In this document: in pieces, positions 22,174 through 33,149 of the stretch
Numbering within the stretch: the stretch's first letter is position 1
How the letters are laid out: each line of letters opens with the position of its first letter
NCBI GenBank assembly: GCA_024704765.1
Contig: JAKMXF010000047.1
Span: 19,163-67,219 of the forward strand
DNA length: 48,057 nt
Direction of reading: 5' to 3'
Source of the DNA: Oopsacas minuta
Taxonomy: Eukaryota > Porifera > Hexactinellida > Lyssacinosida > Leucopsacidae
Translations under genes and position numbers: made by a program
The notes under the pieces: model-generated
What the model saw: only the letters and a program-made list of their open reading frames with translations
Databases searched by the model: none
Told to the model about the DNA's origin: nothing

Positions 22174-23680
22174 ATGAGCGAATATAGTTTATCTCTCACC
22201 AAAAATGCAATAGATGTAGACAATGCCGGTATTTTATCATTCGATGTAAGCCTGGCCATTGCGAAGTACAGTCAACCTCATTATATAGCAGAAGAAGTAT
22301 TTATGACATGTTGCATTGATATCGTTGGAACAATGTTCAGTGAAAGCGCTGCACAAAAGATCAAATCCATTCCTCTTTCAAATGGTACAGTGAAGAGAAG
22401 AATCGATGTAATGGCTGTGGACTGTGAGGATCAACTCATCCAAAAAGTACATGATAGTCGGACTTGTTGAATGAGTTGAATTTTCTATCCAACTGATGAA
22501 AGTACTACAGTTGCAAGTGAGTCCCTCTACTTGTGTTTGTTCGATCCCTAAACATGAATAAAAAAAGTTTAAAATTGGATCTATTTTGCATTCTGTTAAT
22601 TTATCCCCAACAACAAGAGGAGAAGATATCTTAGGATAAATTTTGGATTTTTCATCTTCACGAGTTGGATTTCAAAAACTCGTAGTTTGCTGTTGGATGG
22701 TCTGCTTCCATGATGGGTGTTCATAGAGGATTCATTGCCAGGATGAAACCAATTGCCCCAAATTGCAATTTTTCATTACTTTTGCATCTAAGAGCGCTGA
22801 GAACGAAGACGCTTTCTCCGATTATAAATGATGTACAGTCAGGCTACAAAAAACTTGTTACCTTTATTCAGTTAAGTCAAGGCCACTGAACAATATGAAA
22901 TTTATCGAATTATGTATCGATGAGGAACACAAAACCCTCTCACTTCATACATAAGTACATTGGTTATTGCGAGGTTGTGTATTAGAGAGGTTATTTGGAC
23001 TACAATTTCCTGTCCGAGGAATTGATGCTAATAATTTTTGCGGTATTTTGAAAGTTGTGATAGTACTTTTTCATATATTTTGCTTATCTATCAGATATTT
23101 TTGCCATATATACATCTATAATCTGAGACTCCAAGGACAAAATATCACAATAATTGAAACAGTTAAGTCAGTGATCGCACTCAGGGCTTGAATGGTATAC
23201 TGGATTAGCAAGGTCAAGAAAAATAAGTTATCTATGTTTCCTCTACTTAGTGAAATTGTTGCAGATTCGGTACCAACAGATTGCATTGAACTATCCTTGC
23301 TCATATGCATAATTTGGAAGGTGAAATTTTGCAAGGGTTGACAAGATTCAATACGCCGGCTAATTAGCATGGGTGATTGACCCTTTTCTAGCGAAACCAG
23401 AAGTTTCATATTTATCAAACGGAACAGAAGAGGAATTAATAGGACTACAAACGAATACGCAAGCAAACAATAATTCGATAGAAAGTGATACATTTGCCTC
23501 TGGGTTGAAAATAACATCATAGCGAAGACATCATCTTCTATCGCTCGGAAATAATGCATTTTACCTTTCGCAAAAACTTACTTAGCTAAGAGAGCGTTCA
23601 GTGATGTCTTGACGATACACACGAAAATAGAAATAGACTGGAAAGCCATAATGAGCTCAGGCTAGGAAAACAAACATTAA
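22174..23680 (+). pseudogene. ZBED5-like hAT transposase relic
   Basis: An open stretch at 22174-22470 (98 residues) reads FDVSLAIAKYSQPHYIAEE, CCIDIVGTMF and IKSIPLSNGTVKRRIDVMA, a hallmark of ZBED5/SCAND3-type hAT proteins. In shifting frames the match continues with KSRPLNNMKFIELC, DEEHKTLSLHT, LRGCVLERLFGLQF (about 22960-23010), LRLQGQNITIIETV and LSMFPLLSEIV (23125-23265). DPFLAKPEVSYLSN and a C-terminal NNAFYLSQKLT-like segment follow near 23550. The middle, including much of the catalytic core, is eroded. A 147-residue frame on the opposite strand (23559-23116) is only its antisense shadow. It is a dead copy with no terminal repeats identified. Confidence 0.8.
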
Positions 23681-23867
23681 GCCAAATATAGAAATCCATG
23701 CTTATGATACACAAGGATAACTAAGCCATTGAGATCAGAATATAGAACCGCGATATCTATTATTTAACCCACAATTTCTACTTCAGATCTTTGAAGATTC
23801 TATCTCAATAGTATGAATAATAATAATCATTAAAAAATAATCAGAATTATTGTCATATCGAGAGTTA

Positions 23868-24085
23868 AAGGGCTGGAAGTGGGAAAAAATTCTGATTCCT
23901 TGGAATAAGAAATAAATCCATAATTCCTGTAATTAAAGGGCTGAGAATGGGGATAATTTCTGATTTCAAGGAATGGGAATGAGAATTAGCACCTGATTCC
24001 TGGAATTAAATGGCTGAATGAGAGGGTCCGAAAATTCGGCTTCGGAATGCGGATTAAAGGATAAATTCTGATTTAAATCCGTACA
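23868..24085 (+). repeat. Degenerate ~60-bp tandem repeat
   Basis: Three to four imperfect units built from GAGTTAAAGGGCTG..., AATTAAAGGGCTGAGAATGG and AATTAAATGGCTGAATG, each followed by a TTCTGATT...GGAAT block. It is followed directly by minisatellite M20. It is not coding. Confidence 0.6.
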
Positions 24086-24430
24086 TGGTCATAGCAGCAC
24101 CATTAATGTCCTGTTTAAACATCACATCTCCCAAAAGCCTTTATAATGTTTCGATATCACCTAATATGTCCCAAAACGAAGCGCTCTTTTAGTCCGAAGC
24201 ACGATAAAGTCACAAATACATTAAATGTTCCGTTTGCGCATTAGATACCAAAAAAGCAACATTTATGTCCGGTAAGCAACATATATTTCCTAATAGTACT
24301 TGAAATGTCCCGATAGCACAGTATATTCCAAAGGTAAAGCATCATAAAAGTCCCGCCCGCACTTTGATGTCCGGTTATCACATTAAATGTCCCAATAGCT
24401 CCATTACTTTCCTCTTATAACATTTTATAT
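24086..24430 (-). repeat. Minisatellite M20, block 3
   Basis: Words such as AGCACCATTAATGTCC, GATATCACCTAATATGTCCC, CCGGTTATCACATTAAATG and CCCAATAGCTCCATTA identify the same family as the block at 14950, in the minus orientation. A further short patch (ATGTCCCAATCTCAC..., TATCACCTTATATGTC) lies at about 24860-24940. Confidence 0.7.
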
Positions 24431-25114
24431 CCCGATATTAGGGATCGACTGGCCTACGGAGAAGAACGGGAGATCTTCCGATAGATCGATGGGCCAGTGA
24501 GCTGCTTATAAACCATTCTGTGCAGTGCAAGAATTTTTCAAAACACAATAGAACTGTCAAACGACGATAAATATTATGGAAGTATTTCAAGGTCTGCCAT
24601 TATCATGATCATTCTGCCCATTTTCTATTGTCAATATATTACGGTAATCTAATTCTCCAAACTATATTTACTCCTTATCTTGCTGCCTGGGCTACATTAG
24701 AGGTCGCAATCTCGGCGTTTTTGCATTCTAATTAGAACGTGTTAGAGAATATATTTTGATAGGGCAAGACATTTTGACACCTATCACATAGAGTTTTTAG
24801 AGATATCATTTAGATATTATAATTTCATTACTTTCTATACACATGATAAGGACTAATCTCTAACTCTTACTATGTCCCAATCTCACATAATATGTCAAGA
24901 TATCACCTTATATGTCTCATTGGGCCCTTAAATTTCTTAAAACTTCAATACTTAATCTAAGGCAACCCCCGTTGGACGAAGTATCTCCTTTCTACTGTAT
25001 GTAATATCCGAAAAGTGTAAAAAAGATAATAATTCGAAATTTGAAAATATTATATGATTCAATTATCAGACTATTTTAGCATAAAACTATTTAATGTAGA
25101 AAAGGTAAAAGATT
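24431..25114. other. Short inverted words and M20 patch, no gene
   Basis: 24439-24500 (GATCGACTGGCC ... GATCGATGGGCCAGT) has repeated words that may be an element end. The stretch from 24640 is AT-rich with an M20 patch at 24860-24940. No reading frame is convincing. Confidence 0.4.
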
Positions 25115-27866
25115 TCAATTTAAGCGATAAGAACGACCAACTGTGTGGTCCTTGTCAATACACATCTTCTTGCACGAAGGTATCTCTAAGGTACGTACCT
25201 TTGTGATAATCTTTGTATTCACAATGTGTTCTGGATAACTTTCATATAGTACTGAAAGAATTGGAGAGAACTGATGGCATGTGTAAGCTCGTTCCAAAAT
25301 ATCGCTCTTAGATATACTGACTTTGCTAGCTACACGCGAAATTAAATCAGAAAAAAATCTTTTAAATATTCTCATCATTCTGGTTTCTAAATATACTTCT
25401 TGGATGGGCTTTTCGTAATTCCATTTTAGAATATGGATTACGACGATTTTTCTTTACAGAAATAATTACTCGATTCAAACATAAGTGAAAAGGCTTCATC
25501 TTGATTCCCATGTCAATCTTGTTCAGATTATGCTCACATTTCAAAGAGGTAGATTCATGGACGGATGATTCAATAGATAAATTAAATGCAGAATCGCTAG
25601 ATTCACAGCTGTATGAATGGTAATCCGATGAGCAGTGCGTTGGAATAGGACCCGCTGTTATAACTGTGTTAGTCTCCAGTGAAAAATCTGGAAATATCAA
25701 TGATTCCGAGAGAGGAGAATTTGATACACGAGATGAACTTAAGTTAGTTGATTCCATCTCAGGTATAATTGGAACAAAATCTTCAAGTTGGGTAGTAGTA
25801 GGCAGAAGATCTTTGTCAGAGCAATGGAAATCACGGGTAATACTATTGTGCGATTGAGTTACTTCAATAGTCCTAGAGTACAAATCTTTAAGGGGAGTTG
25901 AGGTATGATTAGAAGTATTTGTCAAATATTCAGAATCATCTCCATGTAGACTGAGCAACGATTGGGTTGAATCAGAATCACAATTTTGAACGGTATCACG
26001 GACATCGATATTTGTAAGTGCTGAAGAACATTCTGATAGTCCATTAATTAACTCTGAATCTTTAGTAGAGATAGATTCCCAGATTCTACAGTAGTGTTGC
26101 AATAATTCAAATGATCAGGATCAGATTGATAATTCTCAAGACTTTTAAAAGCCTCAGCTAGTCCATCATGTCCAACATTCATCACATAGTACTTGTCGTG
26201 GGCCTTTCTACTGTGGCTAAGAAACAAAGACATCACATCGTTCATTTCGGGATCAAATTTCGCAGTTAATGTAGCCGCAGCTTTTCTAATATCAGTTAAT
26301 GTACCAGTAAAAGAAATACCCATTTGAGAGAGAAAATTCCTCAATATCGGAGTGATTCTGGGCGATGGTATTGGTTGACCCATATAAGTCTGGAAAACAA
26401 AAGATTCTTTTGATAATTGAATGGTATTAGACAGGTAACAAGGAAGTTTATACAAAATAATATGCACAAAGATATCAAGAGAACAAAAATTTCAGGGTAT
26501 ACAAATAAAGTGGCTGGCTGAATATTTCCAGTTTTATGATTTGCAACAATAATCTTATGATAACCCTGTTCAGTAATTTCTAATTCTGCCGATTCTATTT
26601 CCTCAATAATGACTCCAGAAATAACACCCGGTCTAAGTCCATTTGGGATAATTAACTCTGTCATCAAAAAGTTTCGCATCTTTAAATAGTCATCTTGTGA
26701 TAAATTTATATCATCGTTTCCGGTATACCCCTCGAAAAGAAACAAGGAATTGTAAGTTTTACGTTGCTCACGCCACATCTTAAGAACTTTAGTAGTATCA
26801 CTAAATTCCTTTCGGCTCTTTGTAAATATCACTTTTCGTCTCTTTTTCTGTAATTTATTTAATGAAACTATCATACCTTTGATAGTGGATATCAATAATT
26901 GTAATTTGCTTGCATTAGGTAGAAGATCGGCACGATATATTGTTAAGTATTCAACAAACCTCGAAATAGGTAATAGTCTAGAATATAGTGTTGATTGTGA
27001 TTTACCTAATTCCAACTCCCTAGATATATGGTGGTTCAATTTTGAGGAATTGAAAAATGATTTTTCACCTAGAGCATTAAAGATGAATATAATGTTTCGA
27101 TAGTCCATCATTCTGAATTGTAGTGATCTTGAACCTCCGCATATAGTCAAAGAATGATCTCGAAAAGAATAAATGGAGTTCAAAAAATGCTGAGATATAG
27201 TCTTATTAATATTTTTGGGTATAAAAATTGGGTTGTCCTCTAGGATTTCATCATTGGAATCAGCACCTTCTGGAAACTCAAAGGGATCATCGTTTAGATC
27301 ACTCTTTTCCATTCCATCAACTTCACCTACATCTATTTCACAGTTTTCGGTGGATTTTTCCTCAATAACATCTAAAAGTTTGGAAGAAAGAGTAACTTTA
27401 TCATTAATGTCGATAACAGGATTAAACTTAAGATTATTCTGATTAAAGAAGACACGCCGTTGAATACTTTCACAATTTTTCAGAACTTTGTCATAAGCAA
27501 CATCTGTAGATTTTAGTCCATGAAATCGGGTCAAATGAGTAGGTAAATCTTTGACAACATTATTACACCCATTGATCGTACATCTACTTCCAGTTACAAT
27601 CGAATTAACAACATTTCCGTAATCTCGCCTTGAATAACGGGTTTGAAAAATAATTTCGCCTAACTGTTTGGAAGAAATCTTTTTCTGTTTGACATGATAC
27701 CTTAGATGACGCTTGTATTTTTTCGCATTCTTATATTGGAAGCAGATCTCACAAAGAACTCTAGATACTGTTGAATTCGACGTGTCTAAAATAGAAAGAA
27801 TATAATCACAAGAACAAATAGAAAAATACTCCCAAAGTTCTGATCTATTTAAACGGAAATAGTGCT
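25115..27866 (-). pseudogene. Zinc-finger tyrosine recombinase (Crypton-like), frameshifted
   Basis: On the minus strand a frame is open from about 27866, with no in-frame ATG before 27534. It encodes two finger-like motifs, C-x2-C-x11-H-x3-H (CEICF...HLRYH) and CTINGC...HLTRFH, then an acidic stretch and a helical core-binding-like region. The catalytic domain follows: Arg in NGLRPG and Lys in ANHKTG. After a frame change in a T-run near 26496 come Arg in TDIRKAAAT and His in FLSHSRK, with Tyr nine residues later in HDKYY. This is the R-K-(x)-R-H-Y set of tyrosine recombinases, with Thr where box II often has His. Further frame changes near 26090 and 25400 lead through a Ser/Thr-rich tail to a C-terminal helical segment (KVSISKSDILERA) ending at 25115. 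Eukaryotic recombinases of this type occur in Crypton elements. No reverse transcriptase is seen, arguing against DIRS. Confidence 0.65.
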
Positions 27867-28427
27867 ACGAAGGTCCATAAGAACAACTGTCCCAGTTTGC
27901 CCGGTCCAGCATGTATAGACAGTGTAGACTGGGACAAACGATTCTAGCCAGGTCGTGGTCAATCCAGTTCGAATCTAGAATATTGGCGGTACATATCGAT
28001 TTGAATCGCTCCCTATAGCCATATTCAATGCTAACAAGATTATTGTGTTACTCTAAGACTAACACAACGAGCGCACATCACTTGATCGACGCTTCAGGAT
28101 GAGACAGACCTTAGAAACAACCGCTCTGCGGTTGTTGCTTGGATGCTTTTAGTACTTCAAGCTCAAGTATTGCCTAGGGTGCATAAGTTGACCCTGATAT
28201 TGGAAACAACACTTGGCTCAATATTATTTATGTAATGTATATCTTAAAATTCATAACGTAACATTTCTATTTAGATTCATTTAGAGTTAAGGTGTGTGGA
28301 ATTCGATTATCCTAAGTAAGTTTCTAAATGAGATTTGACCGGTTTTCTGGGAAGTTTCAGTATTGTATACGTCTTATCTATGTAGATAGTATCTAACTTA
28401 GAGTGGCTGTATTGGGTGCGGTTGTAT
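27867..28427. other. Featureless except a small hairpin
   Basis: TGTCCCAGT (about 27888) and ACTGGGACA (about 27927) could pair with a loop of about 30 nt. Otherwise there is no gene, repeat or RNA signature. Confidence 0.4.
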
Positions 28428-28446
28428 CTGTCTCTTATACACATCT
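28428..28446 (+). other. Exact match to Tn5/Nextera mosaic end
   Basis: CTGTCTCTTATACACATCT is identical, over all 19 bases, to the Tn5 mosaic end used in tagmentation libraries. It is followed by AATAATACAGATTACTAG and, about 45 bp later, by CTAGTAATCTG and CTACGTGTATAAG, which partly mirror it. It is either a library artefact left in the assembly or a natural inverted repeat that happens to match. Confidence 0.85.
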
Positions 28447-28596
28447 AATAATACAGATTACTAGGCTATTGAATCTTCTTCAACAGACTAGTAATCTGGA
28501 CTCTATAATAGAATACTACGTGTATAAGGCTCTCCAAAATCAAAAGAAAATTTTCTGAAACAGTACCACATAGGACATCAAAATGCATTATTAGTA

Positions 28597-28782
28597 CAGT
28601 AGAACTCGGATAAGACGTACCCGCTCGGGAAACAGAAATTAGTACGTCTTAACCGAGTGTACGTCTTATCCGAATATGTTTGCATTACAAATAATGATGA
28701 CTGATATTTTGGGATATAAGAAATGGTACGTCTTAACCGAGTGTACGTCTTAAGCCGAGTACGTCTTATCCGAGTTCTACTG
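28597..28782. mobile_element. pogo/Tc1-type MITE with TA flanks
   Basis: A 186-bp element. The left end is CAGTAGAACTCGGATAAGAC and the right end is its reverse complement CTTATCCGAGTTCTACTG. TA lies at 28595-28596 and 28783-28784. Internally the unit ACGTCTTA(A/T/AG)CCGA recurs about five times, a subterminal repeat array that likely binds the mobilising transposase. A truncated relative lies at 10973. Confidence 0.85.
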
Positions 28783-28865
28783 TATATATCAGTCCGGTTC
28801 GATATCTATTGAATGTAAATTTATTCCGATAATTAGTACTCTGGAGAAGGAGTAGGAATATTCGC

Positions 28866-28900
28866 ATTCCCCTGGTGTACGTATTAACGATACTCTACTG
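28866..28900. repeat. Orphan pogo-type element end
   Basis: Read in reverse from 28900 the sequence is CAGTAGAGTATCGTTAATAC, with TA at 28901-28902. It resembles the MITE ends immediately to the left, but the partner end is not evident. Confidence 0.5.
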
Positions 28901-28902
28901 TA

Positions 28903-30077
28903 GTTATGAGTGAAATTATAGGCTATATTTACAAATGAGTTGAAAATCAAGAGTTTTAATACTCGGAACATGGGTAAATAATGGATAATCCTGTTTCTTT
29001 AAAAATAACTTTCTCGTCTTAATTAACACATACGTATAAAACTACAATATTGAAATAATGAATTACATGATGTGTATTCTGCTAATGGGGAAAATGGAAC
29101 TAAATACTATGAAGGGAATCGAAAATATACAAAAATATGTTGAAAAAAACTGTAAATTTTCTCTAAAATTCCTGATCTGTGTATACAAAACCGTGAATAG
29201 TCAAGGGAATGTCACAACAAACAAAACACAAAATATCATTCAGGAATAGTCAAACCGCGACGGTATACTCGCGAACTTCGAGGGATCCCTGTTGTGTATT
29301 ATTCGCTCGAATTGCATTTGATTCTATCTCAATCGATCCAATTCCAGGGTATAAAATTATTCAATCATATTCCTATCTATCCCAATCCGCATAGTGGGCT
29401 ACTAAGATGCATTAGGCCCAAATTCTTACCTTCTATTCATACCATTTTGAATTATGAATTAGATTCTAGTTTTATTCAATGAACAATATGTAAAGTATCA
29501 GATGAAATAGTTAGGTATTTCAGTTTTTGTGGTCAATCAAATCTAGAACTTCATTGCTGTATTCTATGTTTATACATGCATTATATAAATGACAGAAGCA
29601 ATTTCAATAATCTGATAAATGTATGATGCATACTATTGTTCATCTACATGCATCCCAAGCAAAGTGAGTGTGCTGAATTTGAATATATCATTATTTTTCT
29701 TCAGGAACGAGAAGGTTAATCAGATACTACGGATACAATACTGTGAAAAATTTTGTAGAAATTCCTCTAGGTCATAAGCCATATTAGTGACAGCAAATTT
29801 GTTTCCACTAGTTTCTACCCTGAATCTTTAGTATATTATCTTGTCAAGTAATTTAAACATTATATTAAAAGTACAAATGTCGCTTCATTGCGTAACATAT
29901 TAAATTTTATCGAATTCTATTCTCACATTTATATTGCTATGGTACAATATAATGTAATTACATTGTCATTTGACACCAATATAACGCAATAATTATCTAT
30001 ATATACTGAATACTACGAGGTAGCATACAAGTTCATCAACTTGATAACCTATAAAACCTCTATTTATCAATTTAAAG
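28903..30077. other. No recognisable feature
   Basis: AT-rich sequence. Short overlapping frames at 29058-29482 show no recognisable peptide. The left end of the RAG1-like element whose coding relic begins at 30078 should lie here, but I could not define it. Confidence 0.4.
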
Positions 30078-31560
30078 ATGGCTGAAGCAACAAAATTATC
30101 TGAAAACCTGAAAACACGTCTTGACTTGGCCATCATACTGAAGGCTCAGGACTATAATATCAATTAAGCAGCAGATGAAGTAGTGTGTTTACTAAATCTC
30201 GAAGAAGACAAGAGACATTCTGTATACTCTCTAATGTCTAAAATATCATTTAATGTCAGAAAGACTAAGAAATCTATTGTGAGCTTAGATAATGAGTGGT
30301 GGAGTGCAAGTATTCCATGGATCCCTGTTACTTAAGAGCACCCAATCATTACTTTCTGTTTCAGGCTGTGATGTAGAAAGCGGTGTCATATTGGTTCCAA
30401 ATGTCGAGAGGAGAAAGTCAATGGATGACATTCAAGTGCATTCTAAAAAGATCAGGCTTGATCAGATTGGGATACCTACTTCCATCGTCAGATAGCACAA
30501 CTTGAAAATATTTCAGGTATTCGCTACATTGCTCTCCTCTTGTATATTGCAGCTGTAGAACAAATTGGTTTTAAAGGCATCGTAAACATCGCTTGGAAAA
30601 TCTATAACGAACAATCGATACCATCCCTCAGTAACGTAGTTTCACCAGAAAAATCAACATTCTTAGCATATCAACTTGAGCTCGGGAAAGGAAAATGGAG
30701 AGATCTTAAATAATATCTCCAATCAAAAGGCCTAGTTTTGTCAACATGGGAAAAAATTACTGAAATTAGAAATTCAATTGTTCCAACATTTAACTGGTAT
30801 CCAAATGCTTCCAATCCTATAGGGGCCTATATTTCTTACTCATCACATGTAATTTCTCTTCTTGACCGGTTGTGAAAGAATGTGTGGTAAATTTTCCTGA
30901 ACCACACTTCTATCCATTAACACCCAAAACCAAGCATGGATTGGATGGTTCTGGATCTCATTCTTCCCCTAAGTTATTATCAGACTTGAATATAGACCGA
31001 TTAAATTATATTGTCTTTTCATGGTTTCACTCCTTCAGGAATAGATCGATTCGTGAATCTTCTGTGGGAAAATAGACATCCAAACTCGTGGTTTTCTAGT
31101 CAACCAGTATCACTTATTGGCCAAAAGGGGACTATTGACACTGTTATAGAATTGAGCAAGTTTTTAAACCCTGAAATTGTTTCAATTAATGAGAATGGTT
31201 TTGATCACAACAATTGCCATGTTAAAGTAGAAGTCAAAGCTTCGATGTTTGAAGGCTAAACGTTAGCAACAATGACAGATAAAGGAGGAGCGCCATGTAT
31301 TGCCTACAAAGCAACCCGAAGTCATATAAATAATATCACGAAAGTGGTTTGCGGGTTTACTTTGGATTGTTCGATATAGGATATCAAAGAGACAATCCGT
31401 CAGTTAACCTCTGATGGAAAAGAGTTGATGAGCTACAATACAAAGCAACGGTGTGGAATTACACACAAACCTGCAAGTGGCATTGATGTATTTCCTGCAG
31501 CACCTCTACATTCTTATCTAAGGATTTTAGATTGGTTCTTGAACCTCATCTAGATTTCTG
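30078..31560 (+). pseudogene. RAG1/Transib-like transposase relic A (N-terminal to middle)
   Basis: Translation in shifting frames starts with ATG at 30078 (MAEATKLSENLKTRLDLA, stop at 30165-30167). It continues through IRYIALLLYIAAVEQIGFKG, then KHGLDGSGSHSSPKLL (about 30930), LLWENRHPNSWF and PVSLIG, and VKVEVKASMFEG. TDKGGAPCIAYKATRSHINN, RCGITHKPASG and PLHSYLRILDWFLNLI follow, ending near 31550. The DGSG block matches the context of RAG1's first catalytic Asp. C-I-A-(C to Y)-K-A-T-R aligns with RAG1's zinc-binding CTLCDATR, and the PLH block with the region of its second catalytic residue. The C-terminal catalytic Glu part is absent here but present in relic B. At least five stops or frameshifts make it dead. 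The assignment rests on recalled motifs. A related but distinct DDE family is the main alternative. Confidence 0.5.
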
Positions 31561-31742
31561 TATTACTATATACGGTAATTAAGATTTCGTCATATATTGA
31601 AACCCTGATGTGATACCACAAAATTGAAATCAACAAACGAACTGCGATAGTCGACTTACTATATAGTAATAATGCATTGTATAAGCCTATATCTAAAATT
31701 GAACGCATAAAGCCCTAATACTAGAAATTCGCAATTATAACC

Positions 31743-31749
31743 CACTGTG
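31743..31749 (-). other. RSS-heptamer-like sequence in shared context
   Basis: CACTGTG, the reverse complement of the RSS heptamer CACAGTG, lies about 190 bp after relic A inside AACCCACTGTGA. The same 12 bases occur at 41611-41622, preceded in both places by similar sequence (TACTAGAA or TACTGGAA, then a GCAAT/GCGAAT word). No nonamer is evident. It is a candidate element end at best, since a heptamer alone is expected several times by chance. Confidence 0.2.
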
Positions 31750-32439
31750 AATCTGTTTCACGTCCTATAGATTAGATAAAATATTCAGCCAAGTATTGTC
31801 CCAAAAATAAGGGGTAACATATGCAGTCTAGCGCACTATTGCCGCTTCGGGGCGACAAATCATATAATTATTCAAATCTGAGCAGTTCGAGCATTGAAAT
31901 AAATATTGAAAATAGATTTTCAATCCACGGTCAACCCTCTCAAGATGCATATGGGCGGTATTTCACAACATTATCACATGATTATATAACGTTATGATAG
32001 AAAATATTTAGTCAAAAAATTAATAAATGCTATACATTCGTGTCAAATTGAAAGGATATTATTGAAAGATCTTCCGAATAGTTTAGATAGATTTAATTGA
32101 GATAATGTAGTACTAGTGACAATAAGAAATTTAATGGCCAGAAACTTAAAGCTGGCAATAAAGAAGAAACAGGTCACAAAATAACAATAGAATATTTGGA
32201 TGATTAGTATTGGCCATCTCTCAACTACACTGTATCATAAGATACAACTTTGGTGACATCGAATATTCGAAGGATTAGAAAGGGTTAGTTAGTTACTTCC
32301 GAATATTAGTCTCAGCCCAAATAATTTGTTCATTTCTATACAAAGAAACTATAAAAGGGGAAGAGTGGATAGGGTACGCCTGAGAGTGCATTTGGGAGTC
32401 CCAATGTTCACTACATCTATATTATTCAAACTAATTAAT
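31750..32439. other. No recognisable feature
   Basis: AT-rich sequence without convincing frames. Both-strand frames at 32326-32582 overlap each other and have no recognisable peptide. Confidence 0.45.
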
Positions 32440-33085
32440 CTATATGTGTATATATCTATACTGTTAAAACGCAATTTATCAATGTGTATGTATGTATGTC
32501 CAGAAATGATTGAAGAAACTGGAGGACCCCAGGACTGATTTTGCATACAGGGGTATTTTGGGCCTGGATTGGACAAGTTCAAGTCTTGGGCGAAAATATG
32601 ACGTCATTATCACCTTTTTGGATCTTCAACAATTCACATTATTAACCACTGTTCAGCCAATATACAAAATATAGGTTTGAAATCAGGTAGGCCTAATGTA
32701 AAAATGTCCTGAAGGTATGATTCTGACCAGAAGCTAACTCATCAAGAGATTATTACGTCAACATGATTGTACCAAAAATCAAAATTCTACAAATTTAGAT
32801 ATTCTTGAGAATTTCTAACATTCTAGACACGAAGTAGCCAGATTACTAACCTAAAGCCACGTAGGATCTGAAGTGTTACCACAGAAGCCCATTCAATGGA
32901 ATTTAAATGGACTAGAATATTTAAAATTAAAATTAACAAAACAAATAAACCACGAGGCACGTAGTGCTTGAGTATATCCAGTTGCGTAGCGACCAAAAGC
33001 ATTGAGAAATGCAGCTGTTTAATACTTAAGCTAACATGAGGCCCTAAGCTGTCGCACAGAGACCTAGCAAGCGAAACATGCTAGT
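32440..33085 (+). repeat. Dispersed repeat R2, copy 2
   Basis: The counterpart of 3290-3935 in the same orientation, with conserved TATGACGTCAT, TCAGCCAATAT, CCATTCAATGGAATTT, CGAGGCACG and TTAAGCTAAC in the same order. It ends at CCTAGCAAGCGAA. The same kind of TGACGTCA palindrome is kept in both copies (3438-3445 and 32599-32606). Confidence 0.7.
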
Positions 33086-33149
33086 ATAATATCACTCATG
33101 AGAATTGAAATGTAAAATTTTGATTCAGAATAGATATTTAACTTGTATA

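Noticed and set aside
23116-23559. 147-residue minus-strand frame with membrane-like segments
   Set aside because: It lies opposite the ZBED5-like relic, whose blocks are clear on the plus strand. The hydrophobic look is an antisense effect.
26341-26500. Spliced intron between the first two recombinase frames
   Set aside because: Both frames stay protein-like across the junction and a one-base change in a T-run explains the shift more simply, although splicing is not excluded.
25115-27866. DIRS-type retrotransposon
   Set aside because: No reverse transcriptase or RNase H segment is visible around the tyrosine recombinase.
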